NCBI GenBank assembly: GCA_964557375.1
Contig: CAZKZZ010000004.1
Coordinates: 1-64,000 of the forward strand
Length of the DNA: 64,000 nt
DNA from: CAZKZZ01 sp964557375
Lineage (GTDB): Bacteria > Spirochaetota > Spirochaetia > SPDA01 > CAZJBZ01
Reading direction: 5' to 3'
The notes beneath the pieces were generated by a model. The model saw only the letters and a program-made list of their open reading frames with translations. It was not told the origin of the DNA and made no database searches. This document shows positions 24,866 to 34,550 of this stretch, piece by piece. Within the stretch, counting starts at the first letter, position 1. The number at the start of each line of letters is the position of its first letter. The position numbers and the translations under genes were made by a program.

Positions 24866-27472
24866 CTATCCCTTTTTATAGACGATTACCGTCTGTTCCA
24901 GTGAGTTCGCGTAGAGGTACATTCTGCTTTGCAATGTCTCCTCTACCGATTCCTGGGTAATCACTTTCAGGGTGTCTTCCCACTCACGTGCTTCCGGTAG
25001 CAGCGAGGTCAAAGAGTTCGGCATACTCATGAAAAAATCCTCGTTGAACCGGTTTTCTTTTCTTCCGACAAAATAGGCAATGTAGAGCATATTCATCTCT
25101 ACCATCTCGTTGAAGAAATGGGTCCCCAAGGAAAGGTCCGGGATAAGGCCTTCATGCATGGAGTCTATTTCACACAGAACCGAAGCGGTGTTGATTTCGG
25201 AGAAAGAGACCGGAATACCCAGCGAAGGGGTGCTCGTTCCCCATCTTCCCGGGCCGATCAGCATTATCTTCCGGCCGTTGTCCCGCTCCGCATGGGTCAA
25301 TGTACCGATCAATTTCGCCACTGCATACCGTTTGCTCTCGGACAATTTACCGTATTTCGAGGGGACGACGTAGAGAAGGCGGTGGATGGGCATTTTCCTG
25401 CTGTTTCCGATGACCGCCCCGGCCGCCTTGAAAATAATTTCTTCCTGTTCGACTTCGGGTAGCGGTACAACCATTTGGGGAGGTTCTTGCATCTGAAAGG
25501 GGCGGCACTGGAGCAGGTTGATTTTATAGGTCCCGTCTTCGAGCCAGTTCGTGGTGAACTCCACATCGACGTGAGACTCGTACGCCTCCCGAAGTGTTTG
25601 GAGCATCTCCTTCATGTTTTCTACAAAGGGGGTCTCCTTCAGCACTTTATCGAAGGTGAGGACGAGGGAATTAACCTTTTTCATTCCCTGCCGGCGATAC
25701 TGTCTCTCGAGCATTCTGTCCCGGGTGGCAAAAAGGTCTATCGGTATGCCTCCGCTGTCCTCCATGAGATCGGCAAAGTGTACGTTAATGAACTTGTTCG
25801 ATTCGAGGTTGAGTGTGTCGACCCGCCGCTGGGCGTACCGCTTTACCTCGTCGAAATCAGCTTCGGGCCGTTTCTCCGGTCTGTTCAGAGCAACGACGCG
25901 GGTGTAATCATCATCCGATCTGTCGACCGCGCGGGTACCGAGACCGAACACAAGTCTCACCATGCCCGCTTCCGGTTCGATCTCCTTGCTCCAAACGTAG
26001 GGGTTGAACGAAAAGGCAACTCCGGCAAGATGAGGGAAGAAATAGGGGCCGTGTGGAATCCCCGAGACACGCTGCACGAGCAGGGCCATCTGCTCATCTT
26101 TGTCGAGTACACCTCTCGTTTTCCGATAGGTGAGCGCCTCGTCGCTCATAGAGCTCGCGTAGATAAAACGGACCGCTGAAATGAAGTATTTCAGCCGCTC
26201 TTCCTTTGTTCCCTGATTGGCGCAAAACACACTTTCGTATTTTCCGGCAAAAGCATTTCCGAAATTGTCCTCGAGCAAACTGCTCGAACGGACTATTATG
26301 GGAGACTGCCCAAAGTAGTCGAGCATATCGGACAATCTGGTAACGATATAATCGGGAAACTCTCCCTGGAGGATACGGTTCCTTACATCCTCATTCCCCT
26401 CGAGGAACGTGTCCGGGTCTTTCTGCCGCTGTCTTGCCCACCAGCAGTTGTTTTCTACGAGAAAGGTGTAAAAAACGTCTGATCCGATAAAAAAACTGTC
26501 GTGTTCTTCTAAGAAATCCATCCACCGTCTGCTCTGTTTTTTGAGAATAGACCTGGCTAACAGCATTCCTAATGACTTGCCGCCGATCATACCGGTCCCG
26601 ATCATCCGTTTCCAAATCTGGATAACATCTGCAATGGTGAAATACCGGGCGGCAAGTTTGAACATCCGCTCATCTCTCGAAATTACCAGATGGAGTATCT
26701 GATGGAGGACAGCGTCCCGCTTCTCTTTCGTGCACTGTTTCCGTTCTACCGCGTCGAGTACCGCTTCAGCATTGATAAATACCTTGTCCCAAACCCCGAT
26801 CATCCGATAACTTGCGGAAGGTAGTCCGGGAAAGGGAGATGAACCGATTACCTGGGATATCCGGGGGCTCTCTTTGACCGGCAGAAGTGTATCATCCTCC
26901 CATTTGTAGAGAATGTACTGCCTGTGCGTAGGGGAGCGGGTCATTTTGGCCGTTTTTATATACAGTGTTCCGCGATACCGGTAGCTGTCGAGGAGCAGCT
27001 GGGTGGTAGCATGGATATTATCGGTAGCATGGTAAGAGTGGAAGTACCGTTTCAACGAGAAATAGGCGATTGTCTCGAGTTCTTGGAGGTACGAGCAGGT
27101 GAGTTTGAAAAAATTGCCGATCATTCGGTCTGAATAGCAGTTTTCGGAGAGGTCGGAGAGCGAATCAAAAATGCACAGAGATCCTTTCCCGAGCTCCTTT
27201 ATCTCTTTGTGTATTTCGGTAATGAAATGTTCAAAACCAGCTTCAGGATGGGTCCTGTGTATTTTCACCCCCGGCTGCTTCGCAATGATTGATTTATGGG
27301 ACGCGAACCGGAAATAGACCAGACTTCTGCCCTCTGCAAGCCCGCCCCGGCAGAACCGTTGCGCGAAGGGAATATAATCTTCTATACTGTCTACACGGAA
27401 TACGACATTGTCTCCGGGCACAAGATTTTGAATCAATTCATCAAGGCCCGATATTCCGGTACTTCCCTGCAT
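24866..27472 (-). CDS. KaiC-like domain fused to PPDK/PEP-synthase nucleotide-binding domain
   Basis: 868 residues. The N-terminal ~230 residues start GISGLDELIQNLVPGDNVVF, as KaiC/RadA ATPases do, and keep a Walker-B-like LCIFDSLSDL, but the P-loop lacks the GxGKT sequence. Next comes an ATP-grasp domain like the N-terminus of pyruvate phosphate dikinase: GGKSLGMLLARSIL, IIVRSSSLLEDNFGNAFAGK, YRKTRGV and VAFSFNP. The C-terminal third has GPGRWGTSTPSLG. The swivelling phosphohistidine domain and the PEP-binding barrel are absent, so it is not a full PEP synthase. A phosphotransfer or regulatory role is inference only. Confidence 0.7.
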   Translation of the reverse strand: MQGSTGISGLDELIQNLVPGDNVVFRVDSIEDYIPFAQRFCRGGLAEGRSLVYFRFASHKSIIAKQPGVKIHRTHPEAGFEHFITEIHKEIKELGKGSLCIFDSLSDLSENCYSDRMIGNFFKLTCSYLQELETIAYFSLKRYFHSYHATDNIHATTQLLLDSYRYRGTLYIKTAKMTRSPTHRQYILYKWEDDTLLPVKESPRISQVIGSSPFPGLPSASYRMIGVWDKVFINAEAVLDAVERKQCTKEKRDAVLHQILHLVISRDERMFKLAARYFTIADVIQIWKRMIGTGMIGGKSLGMLLARSILKKQSRRWMDFLEEHDSFFIGSDVFYTFLVENNCWWARQRQKDPDTFLEGNEDVRNRILQGEFPDYIVTRLSDMLDYFGQSPIIVRSSSLLEDNFGNAFAGKYESVFCANQGTKEERLKYFISAVRFIYASSMSDEALTYRKTRGVLDKDEQMALLVQRVSGIPHGPYFFPHLAGVAFSFNPYVWSKEIEPEAGMVRLVFGLGTRAVDRSDDDYTRVVALNRPEKRPEADFDEVKRYAQRRVDTLNLESNKFINVHFADLMEDSGGIPIDLFATRDRMLERQYRRQGMKKVNSLVLTFDKVLKETPFVENMKEMLQTLREAYESHVDVEFTTNWLEDGTYKINLLQCRPFQMQEPPQMVVPLPEVEQEEIIFKAAGAVIGNSRKMPIHRLLYVVPSKYGKLSESKRYAVAKLIGTLTHAERDNGRKIMLIGPGRWGTSTPSLGIPVSFSEINTASVLCEIDSMHEGLIPDLSLGTHFFNEMVEMNMLYIAYFVGRKENRFNEDFFMSMPNSLTSLLPEAREWEDTLKVITQESVEETLQSRMYLYANSLEQTVIVYKKG

Positions 27473-27553
27473 ATGATCTCCTGTAAATGGGCATGATATT
27501 ACCTCGAATTATAACCGAAATTGTCGATATATTATAGGAGGTTGCATAAAGAG

Positions 27554-28891
27554 ATGACTGATTATAAAATTGGTCTGACGTTACACATGAACGAGCATAC
27601 GGTTTTCCCGAGATTATTACCGGTTACTCTCTTTATTTTATTGCTGACACCTGTAGTTCTTTCCGCGCAAACCGGTAAAGTTTTTATCACTACCGAACCG
27701 ATCAAGGCATTTTGTTTTTTTGAAAACAAACTCTTAGATGAAAAAACTCCCCTTATACTGGATTCGCTTGCACCGGGGAAATACTCACTTACACTCCGGA
27801 AAGAAGGATACCGTCCATCCCGCGTATCGGTGACGATAAATTCGGGAGAAGTCGAGATCGTCGATATTCCCTTAGAGCCGGAAGTATTTCTATCCAGTTT
27901 TCCGGAAAATGAAAAAGTTGTATTCAATCAAACTGAAATCTTTAAGGAGGGGTCCCTCTTTAAACTGCCGGACGGCACCTACTCTATCCGGCAGGAGAAT
28001 GACACTATCCGTTTTGATCCTGTTTACCCCAAACAGGGGGCCCTCAATGCGCTTCATCTCTCCATACCGGTAATGACGGCTGTTTCCGCGCTGCTTACCA
28101 TAAATGATTTCACTGTTGATCCGGGCTCTTTGACCTTTTTCTCTCCTGTAACGATATCCTCGTATATTATAACAGCTTCGTTGATCGGGTTTGATCTTGC
28201 GTTGAGTGCGGAAAAGAAAAAATTTCTGAACACATTTCCGATTACACCGGTGGAACTCGAGCACACGGCCCACATTGCTCGCGACAATTATGAACAGGCC
28301 GAAACATTGTTGACTCAGGATGAGTTGACCGAGGCGCTTCAACTCTATATGAAGGTAATTGAAAACCATAAAGACTCGCTCTATTATCCCCGGTCTTTGT
28401 ATAAAGTCGCGCGGATTCATAACATTCTAGGGAACAATACCCTTGCCAAATCTGAATTGAAGCTGTTGAAAAACAAGTTCCCCTTACCGGAGCTCTATGA
28501 TAAAACGTGCAAGAACTTAGCAGATATCTATTTTAGTGAACGGGAATTCGAAGAAAGCATCGATCAGCTCGATGATATGGTCTTTCTCGATCCGTTTTAT
28601 GATCGGGAAACGATTATGCTCTACAAAGGGGAGATCCTCGAACAGTGGTATCTCGAAAATCCTAACAAGGGGGATGAACTCATTGCCGCGTTCCGCGGGC
28701 TTCTCGATGAATATCCATCATCACCAAACAAAAACCTCTATAAAGCACGGTTGGCTTTTTATCTCATGCTCGAAGGCAGGGAAGATGAAGCCCGGAGACA
28801 GTTTGAAAACATAGAAGACCCTGATGAGGAGGTACAAGCGGAGATCGAGTATCTGTTGGATATACTCGAAGAACGGGGATTACTGGAATGA
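27554..28891 (+). CDS. Exported PEGA-domain protein with TPR-like C-terminal half
   Basis: 445 residues from ATG 27554 (AGGAGG 13 nt upstream). Signal peptide region LLPVTLFILLLTPVVLSAQT. A PEGA domain (about residues 40-110) reads GKVFITTEPIKAFCFFENK, TPLILDSLAPGKYSLTLRKEGY; such beta domains bind the cell wall or surface. A short hydrophobic pair lies near 175-215. From ~235 to the end there are helical repeats like TPRs (ALQLYMKVIENHKDSLYYPRSL, FEESIDQLDDMVFLDPF). It overlaps the next gene by ATGA, suggesting a two-protein envelope unit. Confidence 0.72.
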   Translation: MTDYKIGLTLHMNEHTVFPRLLPVTLFILLLTPVVLSAQTGKVFITTEPIKAFCFFENKLLDEKTPLILDSLAPGKYSLTLRKEGYRPSRVSVTINSGEVEIVDIPLEPEVFLSSFPENEKVVFNQTEIFKEGSLFKLPDGTYSIRQENDTIRFDPVYPKQGALNALHLSIPVMTAVSALLTINDFTVDPGSLTFFSPVTISSYIITASLIGFDLALSAEKKKFLNTFPITPVELEHTAHIARDNYEQAETLLTQDELTEALQLYMKVIENHKDSLYYPRSLYKVARIHNILGNNTLAKSELKLLKNKFPLPELYDKTCKNLADIYFSEREFEESIDQLDDMVFLDPFYDRETIMLYKGEILEQWYLENPNKGDELIAAFRGLLDEYPSSPNKNLYKARLAFYLMLEGREDEARRQFENIEDPDEEVQAEIEYLLDILEERGLLE

Positions 28892-30117
28892 TGAAGATGC
28901 AGCGGTTTCTCATAGCAATAATGTTGTTGCTCGTTATCTCGATAGGCATGGTAAGCGGAGAAGAAGATGTTCCAATTTTTTCTTCCCGTGATTTTTCCAC
29001 GTTAAATCCGGTCGGTCTTTCTGTGACCCTTGGTACGAGTGCGGTATCATTAGGATTATTCAATCTGTTTGCCTATCTGGGAAATCTCAACTACGCCGCG
29101 TATACTGAGACCACTTCCGCGCGTGATGCGGCACTGCTTCAGCACAGCTGGATGCTCTACGATACCCTCGCCTATGTTTTTCTGGGAACAACTGTTTTCA
29201 GTTTGGCCGCAACATTTCCTCTCATCCTCTCTCCTTCTTCCATATCTGCCGATTACGATAAGGACGGTCAGGAGGAGCTCGACCAAAAAGAGATACAGCG
29301 GAGATCTAAACGGCTGGAGAGGCTTACAAAACGGCTTGATGGATCGTATGAACGGGAGCAGGCTTTGGAAACCGGCTCTCTGATAGCACTCGGGTCGGGT
29401 ATTACCTTGCTTACAGTTACGGGGCTGGGAGTAGCTTTCGCCGAGTCAGCTTACAGTCAGTATGAAGGGGCCAATTATTCCGCTGATGCAGAATCACTGC
29501 GTACTGAAGTGGATGTCTTGCAGTACACATCTATCGGTGCCGGCATGGCGAGTGCGGCTGCCTTGTCTACGGCTGCCGTATTCTCACTTATGAAACCGAA
29601 CACCCCGAACATCCGGAAAAACATTGAGCGTGTTCATACCGCTTTTCAACTCGATCCGGAAGCGGAAGTCGACAGTTCATTGTACAGCGGACCTTCGTAT
29701 GAGCAGTTCTGCCGTGAACAGGTCGCCGAACTGTCCTACCGCGGGACTATCCTGCAGAGTAAACTGCGGAAAGCCCAGGTTTCGAAGTCCGGTTACCGCA
29801 CCGGTTTTTGGGTCGGATTGGGGGTCGGGGCGGCCTCTTTGGTCTCCACGGGTATTTCGCTCTACTTCACTAATCTCGCTTTTGATGAATACAATCAGGC
29901 GGAATATACCGAGGAAGCGGAGGAGCTCAAGAACACCTACGAATTGGCAAAAACGATATCATATATTTCAGGCACTGCGGCAAGTGTTAGTTTGAGTACA
30001 GCTGCTTTTTCGAAGATTTTTGAACCGTCCCCGGTGAGGATAAAACGTGAATTGAAAGAAGTAGAACAGCAGCTCAAACTCTACCAGTGGCGGTTACAGC
30101 AATACATCGAGCAGTAA
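28888..30117 (+). CDS. Membrane protein with three internal repeats (unknown family)
   Basis: 409 residues with an N-terminal signal or anchor (FLIAIMLLLVISIGMVSG). Three similar units are visible, around residues 50-115, 165-235 and 300-380. Each has a Gly/Ala-rich hydrophobic helix, a short polar stretch with Y..Y..A.Y...AE.L, and a second helix; the last two end in LSTAAVFSLM and LSTAAFSKIF followed by a P-rich turn. Charged linkers rich in Glu/Arg/Gln separate the units. I do not recognise the family. Coupling to the PEGA gene suggests a joint role at the envelope. Confidence 0.6.
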   Translation: MMKMQRFLIAIMLLLVISIGMVSGEEDVPIFSSRDFSTLNPVGLSVTLGTSAVSLGLFNLFAYLGNLNYAAYTETTSARDAALLQHSWMLYDTLAYVFLGTTVFSLAATFPLILSPSSISADYDKDGQEELDQKEIQRRSKRLERLTKRLDGSYEREQALETGSLIALGSGITLLTVTGLGVAFAESAYSQYEGANYSADAESLRTEVDVLQYTSIGAGMASAAALSTAAVFSLMKPNTPNIRKNIERVHTAFQLDPEAEVDSSLYSGPSYEQFCREQVAELSYRGTILQSKLRKAQVSKSGYRTGFWVGLGVGAASLVSTGISLYFTNLAFDEYNQAEYTEEAEELKNTYELAKTISYISGTAASVSLSTAAFSKIFEPSPVRIKRELKEVEQQLKLYQWRLQQYIEQ

Positions 30118-30142
30118 ATCGCGGCAGTACCTGGGTGGGTTT

Positions 30143-31801
30143 TTATTTTGACTTCAGGATCTCTATTCCGGTCCAGTCTGTCGGCGGCGGGTTCTCGAGA
30201 TATTTTTCGCACCGCTCGATATACATCTGAGATAGGTAATCGTCGGCCAAGCTTTGTTTGCACCGTCGAAACAGCTTGATTGCGTTGGCAAAATCCCGTT
30301 TGAAGTATAGTTTGAGAGCTTTATGATAGGCGGCCCAGGTCGTTTTTTCATTTGCGGTAAGTTCCCGTTTTGCAGTAAATATTTTTTCCCCCTGGGTTTT
30401 CCCTTTTACCACTACTTTGTCGACAAGCCGGCAGGGAAGGTCTCCCTTCACCTTTTGATAGACGCTCTCTGAAAAAATAATATCTTGCTTATACGGTTTG
30501 GTAAGCCCTTCTAGGCGTGAGCCGAGGTTGACCATATCGCCGATTATGGTGTAGTCCATCTTCTTTTCCGAACCGATATTACCAACGGTTACTACACCGT
30601 AGTTGATACCGATACCGGTAATAAAAGCCGGTTTTCCCATTTTCTGCTGTTCCTCATTGAACTCGGTGAGAGCTTCCTGCATCTCCAGTGCAGCGTAGAG
30701 AGATTGAAGGGCGTCGTCTTTGTGTTTTACCGGTGCTCCGAAAAACGCCATAATGGCATCCCCGATATATTTATCGATTACTCCGCCGCGCCGCATGATA
30801 ATATCTACCATGATTTCGAAGTACCTGTTGAGGGCATCGACGAGCTCATCCGGCATAAAGCCCTCAGAGATAGTAGTAAAACTTCTTATATCCGAAAAAA
30901 GGATTGCTAAAACCCTGTTTTCTCCGACAAGCATGCCTTCCGGATTCTGAAAGAAATTTTCTATCACATCTTTCGGTACGTACTTTTGGAAGATATTTCG
31001 AATTTTGTGTTCATTTTTTTGGGCGACTACTGCTTTGAGTGCGAATCCCTTGATCTGTTTATACGCCCGTTCGAGCTCCCCGATCATGATGTTGAAGGTG
31101 TGGGCAAGGTTTCCGATTTCGTCCTTGAACTCCACATCGACCCGTTCCGAGAGATCGTTATTCACGATGATGTCTTTCATGGTGCGTTCTACGCGTAATA
31201 AAGGACGGGTGAGATAGCCTGCAAAGGCGAAAAGGAGAATGAATGTCACGACAAGGGATGAAGCGAGTATAATCCCGCTTTGCATGGTAATTTCAGTCAC
31301 TTCATGATAGAAAGCGTCCCGTTCTTCAGAGACGAACACATACCAGTTGAATACCGGGTAATAAAACATATGTCCTACCCGCTCTTTATCGAGAAGAGAG
31401 AACTCTACCCATCCCTCCTGCCGGTTGTTAATGATGTTGAGTAACTGATAGCGGTCCGATTGATCGATTTCGATGTCTCTTGTTGCCATGGCAATCTGAG
31501 CTTCTTCATCGACTGCAAATATGAGCTCTGTGCCGCTTCTGATGAGGGTATTGGAATACGATTGGACCGCCTGTTTTGTGATTTCAACATATTCAGGATT
31601 GGACGAAAGATTGTTGGAAACGAGGAGGTTCCATTGATTGTCCATATAGTTTTTCAGCTCCCTTGATTTGAAGCCGAGAAACTGCATGGCAATTCTCGAC
31701 AGACCGCTTCGAGCGCTCAGCGAAGAAAACGCGGTTGTCAGAACGAGAGAGGATAGGAGAAGTGGTAGTACAATGAAAACAATTTTAGCTCGTATGCGCA
31801 C
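30143..31801 (-). CDS. Adenylate/guanylate cyclase, membrane-bound, with HAMP domain
   Basis: 552 residues. Membrane helix near 9-28, an extracytoplasmic sensory region (~30-175, Cache-like by position), a second helix (~178-202), HAMP (RPLLRVERTMKDI to NIMIGEL), then a class III cyclase domain (~285-465). Both metal-binding Asp are present: D in LFSDIRSFT and D in YIGDAIMAFFGAP. Also seen are the GIGINYGVVTVGNIGS substrate region and a C-terminal helical tail that may be TPR-like. It should make cAMP (or cGMP) in response to an outside signal. The start is GTG 31801, with only a weak SD. Divergent from the coiled-coil gene. Confidence 0.88.
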   Translation of the reverse strand: MRIRAKIVFIVLPLLLSSLVLTTAFSSLSARSGLSRIAMQFLGFKSRELKNYMDNQWNLLVSNNLSSNPEYVEITKQAVQSYSNTLIRSGTELIFAVDEEAQIAMATRDIEIDQSDRYQLLNIINNRQEGWVEFSLLDKERVGHMFYYPVFNWYVFVSEERDAFYHEVTEITMQSGIILASSLVVTFILLFAFAGYLTRPLLRVERTMKDIIVNNDLSERVDVEFKDEIGNLAHTFNIMIGELERAYKQIKGFALKAVVAQKNEHKIRNIFQKYVPKDVIENFFQNPEGMLVGENRVLAILFSDIRSFTTISEGFMPDELVDALNRYFEIMVDIIMRRGGVIDKYIGDAIMAFFGAPVKHKDDALQSLYAALEMQEALTEFNEEQQKMGKPAFITGIGINYGVVTVGNIGSEKKMDYTIIGDMVNLGSRLEGLTKPYKQDIIFSESVYQKVKGDLPCRLVDKVVVKGKTQGEKIFTAKRELTANEKTTWAAYHKALKLYFKRDFANAIKLFRRCKQSLADDYLSQMYIERCEKYLENPPPTDWTGIEILKSK

Positions 31802-31832
31802 CGTTAAAACCTGTGTTGTTCTTACAATCGGC

Positions 31833-31862
31833 TTGTGAAAGGAACTCCTTTATATGTAAAAT
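31833..31862 (+). promoter_or_regulatory. Possible promoter of the coiled-coil gene
   Basis: TTGTGA at 31833-31838 and TAAAAT at 31857-31862, 18-nt spacer, 40 nt before the start. Confidence 0.4.
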
Positions 31863-31902
31863 ATAGCAGGTTATGCCGATAATTTTAAGATAAGGATACT
31901 CT

Positions 31903-34473
31903 ATGTCGAAAGAGAGTTCAGGATACGCAAACCTCCCCGAAGATGAGGAACAGCTCGTCCTCGAGGGAGCAGGAATTTCAGAAGAAGACAAAAAAGATGT
32001 TCTCTCGCAAATAGATAGTGTTGTCGAGAAAAACCGCATTCCTGTAACGGATGAACTGTTTGAAATCAAACCCCGGAAAAAAGGCTCTTTTTTTCCGATT
32101 CTCATAAATATTTTGGCCCTTTTTCTCATTGCAGGCGGGGTATACTATGCGTATCGGATGTTCAATGAGCGGCAGGAGACTCTCTCCTTAGAGACAAGCG
32201 CATATCTTTCTGCGGAAGGAAAGCTTATAGAAGAGATTAGAAGAGAATCTGAGACAAAACTGAAACAAAAAGAAGAGGAGATTTCCAAAATCCAGCAGGA
32301 GCTGCAGGCTTTGGATCAGCAGAGCCATGAGTTGAAGGAAGGTATGGAAGAGGAAATCCAGGCGAGGGAAGCGGAGCTGCGCAGACAACTCGAGGCCGAA
32401 CTGCAGGCCGAAAGGGAAAGACTAGAGGAAGAGGGAATCTCTGAAGAAGAGATCGAACAGCAGCTCGAAGAGCTCGAACAGGCGAGAACCAGAGAGTTCG
32501 ACCGGCAGCTCGAAGCTTTTCGGGCCGAGTCCGAGGCTGCACTTCAGGAAAAGGAGGAGGAACTGGAGCAAGCCCGTGAACTTACCGAAGAGATACTGCA
32601 GCGGGCAAACCGGGAACGGAGAGAACTGGAACGGGAGACAGAACAACGGGTAACGGAGCTGAGAGAACAGTTCGAGGAAGAGCGGGCGGTCCTGGAAACC
32701 AGAACTTCAGAGGCCCAACAACGGTTACGGGAACTTTCCGAACTGCGGGAACAGGAACAGCTTATACAGGACCAGATCGTCGGGGCATATTCCAATATTA
32801 TTCAGCAGATCGAGGCAAACAATTTCGAACCAGCCCGCAGCAGTATCGAAAAACTTAAAACGCTTCTTTCAGATACGAACCTCGAGAACTTGCCGACGAT
32901 AGCCAAGAGAAGAGAGATTGATCAGTACCTCCTCTCGACATTGGAAGAGAGCCTCGAGACCAAAACTACAGAACAGCCGGCTGAGACATCTTCGATTGTA
33001 GAAGCTGCAAATTTGCTTATCAAAGCTCGCGAATTGGTTACGCGAGCCGAGACGGTACGGTCGCAGGGACAGCGGGCAACCGCAAAACGTCTCTATAAAG
33101 CGGCCCTCGAAGGAGTGCCGGCATTAAACAGTGCTTATAACGGACTTGCTGAGATAAACCGCCGGGAGGCAAACGAAGCTGTGGAATCCCGGATCAGTAC
33201 GGGTAATGCGCTCATCGAAAATGGAAATGTGGAAGATGCAATCGTTCAGTATAGAAGCGCACTGAACGAAGGTACGGCCGCTGACGAAGCACTTGCCGAC
33301 CGTGCCGTCGGCAATATTATTCAGGTCCTCTCACAGAGAGAACAGAGAAACATTGCAGAAAAAAATAGTGACATTACCGCGCTCGAGCAGAGAATTAGTG
33401 AGCTTATACGGGAGAACCAAGAGAGAGAGGGGACCATCGCCGAACTAAACAGTACGATCGACGAGCGGAACCGGACCATTACCGAGCTGCGCACCGCTAT
33501 TGACAGAAGAGAGGGGGAGATAGCCGGATTGGAGGAGACTGTTAACCGGAAAAATGGGGAAATCGACCGGCTCGAAGAGCAGATTGCTTCTAGAGAGAAA
33601 CGTATAGAGAGCCTCTCCGAGAGTCTCGAGGACAAGACCTCAGAGGCCGAGCGGCTTTCAGAAACGTTGGAAGGAAAGGAAGGAGAGACCGGTAGTTTGA
33701 GTGCCGCAATTGAAGAGAAGAACGAGCGTATCACCGAACTCAGTGAAGATATACAGGAGCTCAACACCCGTTTGGAAGAAGTACAGACGGAATTGAGAGC
33801 TTCAAGGCGCGGTCTCTCCGAGAGAAACGAAACAATAAACTCACTGCAGAGTGAATTGGAGCAAAAGGAAGCTGAGATTGCCTCACTGCAGGACGAGGTG
33901 CGTTCAGAAGAAGAAACGGTCGACGATCTCCAATCCCGAATCGAAGAGCTCACCCGGCAGTTGGAACTTCCGAAAGAGTTTGCCACAGGGGAAGAACTTG
34001 CCGAGGCCAGAGAAAACGGAAGAGAATCTGCGTTTACCGATGTTTCTCTCTATGTGCAGTACGTCGCTGAAGGGGAGGACGCTGCTGAATCCGAAAGAGA
34101 TGAAATGGTCGATAAAATCAAATCGGATGTTCTCTTTCGTAACACAGTGGAGAACATTGAAGAACTTTTGAAATCGGAAGGAGTGGAGCCTGCTGCAGGT
34201 ATCGTAGAGGCAGAAGAAAAACTGCTCGGTACGGTTTCATCGGTGGCGGGAAGTACGGTAGTGGTCGAACCTCTTGTTACGATATCAGTCGATGAAGGAA
34301 GTACCGTGCTGATAAAAAGGAAAACTTCATCACGAACTGAAACAACTATCGCCGAAGGGACAATCTCATCAATATCTGCCGGGAGAATTACAGCAAAGGT
34401 GCAGCGTGTCGGCGGAAGTGCGGCCCGTCCATCGGTTATGGACCTGGTTTATCTCGAAATATACTCCGAATAA
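31903..34473 (+). CDS. Large membrane-anchored coiled-coil protein
   Basis: 856 residues. A cytoplasmic start of ~60 acidic residues, one membrane helix (about 64-85, FFPILINILALFLIAGGVYYAY), then a coiled coil of Glu/Gln/Arg/Leu heptads (~95-300). A TPR-like stretch follows (~360-460, ARELVTRAETVRSQGQRATAKRLYKAALE in part). A second long coiled coil covers ~490-700. The end (~765-856) is beta-rich with LGTVSSVAGSTVVVEP and a GSTVLIKR turn, like the small barrel that closes FlgT-type envelope proteins. Structural or morphogenetic role inferred; no enzymatic motif. Confidence 0.65.
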   Translation: MSKESSGYANLPEDEEQLVLEGAGISEEDKKDVLSQIDSVVEKNRIPVTDELFEIKPRKKGSFFPILINILALFLIAGGVYYAYRMFNERQETLSLETSAYLSAEGKLIEEIRRESETKLKQKEEEISKIQQELQALDQQSHELKEGMEEEIQAREAELRRQLEAELQAERERLEEEGISEEEIEQQLEELEQARTREFDRQLEAFRAESEAALQEKEEELEQARELTEEILQRANRERRELERETEQRVTELREQFEEERAVLETRTSEAQQRLRELSELREQEQLIQDQIVGAYSNIIQQIEANNFEPARSSIEKLKTLLSDTNLENLPTIAKRREIDQYLLSTLEESLETKTTEQPAETSSIVEAANLLIKARELVTRAETVRSQGQRATAKRLYKAALEGVPALNSAYNGLAEINRREANEAVESRISTGNALIENGNVEDAIVQYRSALNEGTAADEALADRAVGNIIQVLSQREQRNIAEKNSDITALEQRISELIRENQEREGTIAELNSTIDERNRTITELRTAIDRREGEIAGLEETVNRKNGEIDRLEEQIASREKRIESLSESLEDKTSEAERLSETLEGKEGETGSLSAAIEEKNERITELSEDIQELNTRLEEVQTELRASRRGLSERNETINSLQSELEQKEAEIASLQDEVRSEEETVDDLQSRIEELTRQLELPKEFATGEELAEARENGRESAFTDVSLYVQYVAEGEDAAESERDEMVDKIKSDVLFRNTVENIEELLKSEGVEPAAGIVEAEEKLLGTVSSVAGSTVVVEPLVTISVDEGSTVLIKRKTSSRTETTIAEGTISSISAGRITAKVQRVGGSAARPSVMDLVYLEIYSE

Positions 34474-34477
34474 AAAA

Positions 34478-34512
34478 GAAGCCGGTTTTCGTCCGGCTTC
34501 TCCCTTTTCTAC
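34478..34512 (+). terminator. Rho-independent terminator after the coiled-coil gene
   Basis: GAAGCCGG (34478-34485) pairs with CCGGCTTC (34493-34500) around TTTTCGT, followed by TCCCTTTTCT and preceded by an A-run, so it may also stop the convergent heat-shock operon. Confidence 0.75.
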
Positions 34513-34550
34513 GATTGAAGTTCACAGATCAAGCCTCTGCGATTAAACCG

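Noticed and set aside
25475..26179. Open frame of 234 residues on the plus strand
   Set aside because: It is the antisense strand of the KaiC/PPDK-like gene and has no support of its own.
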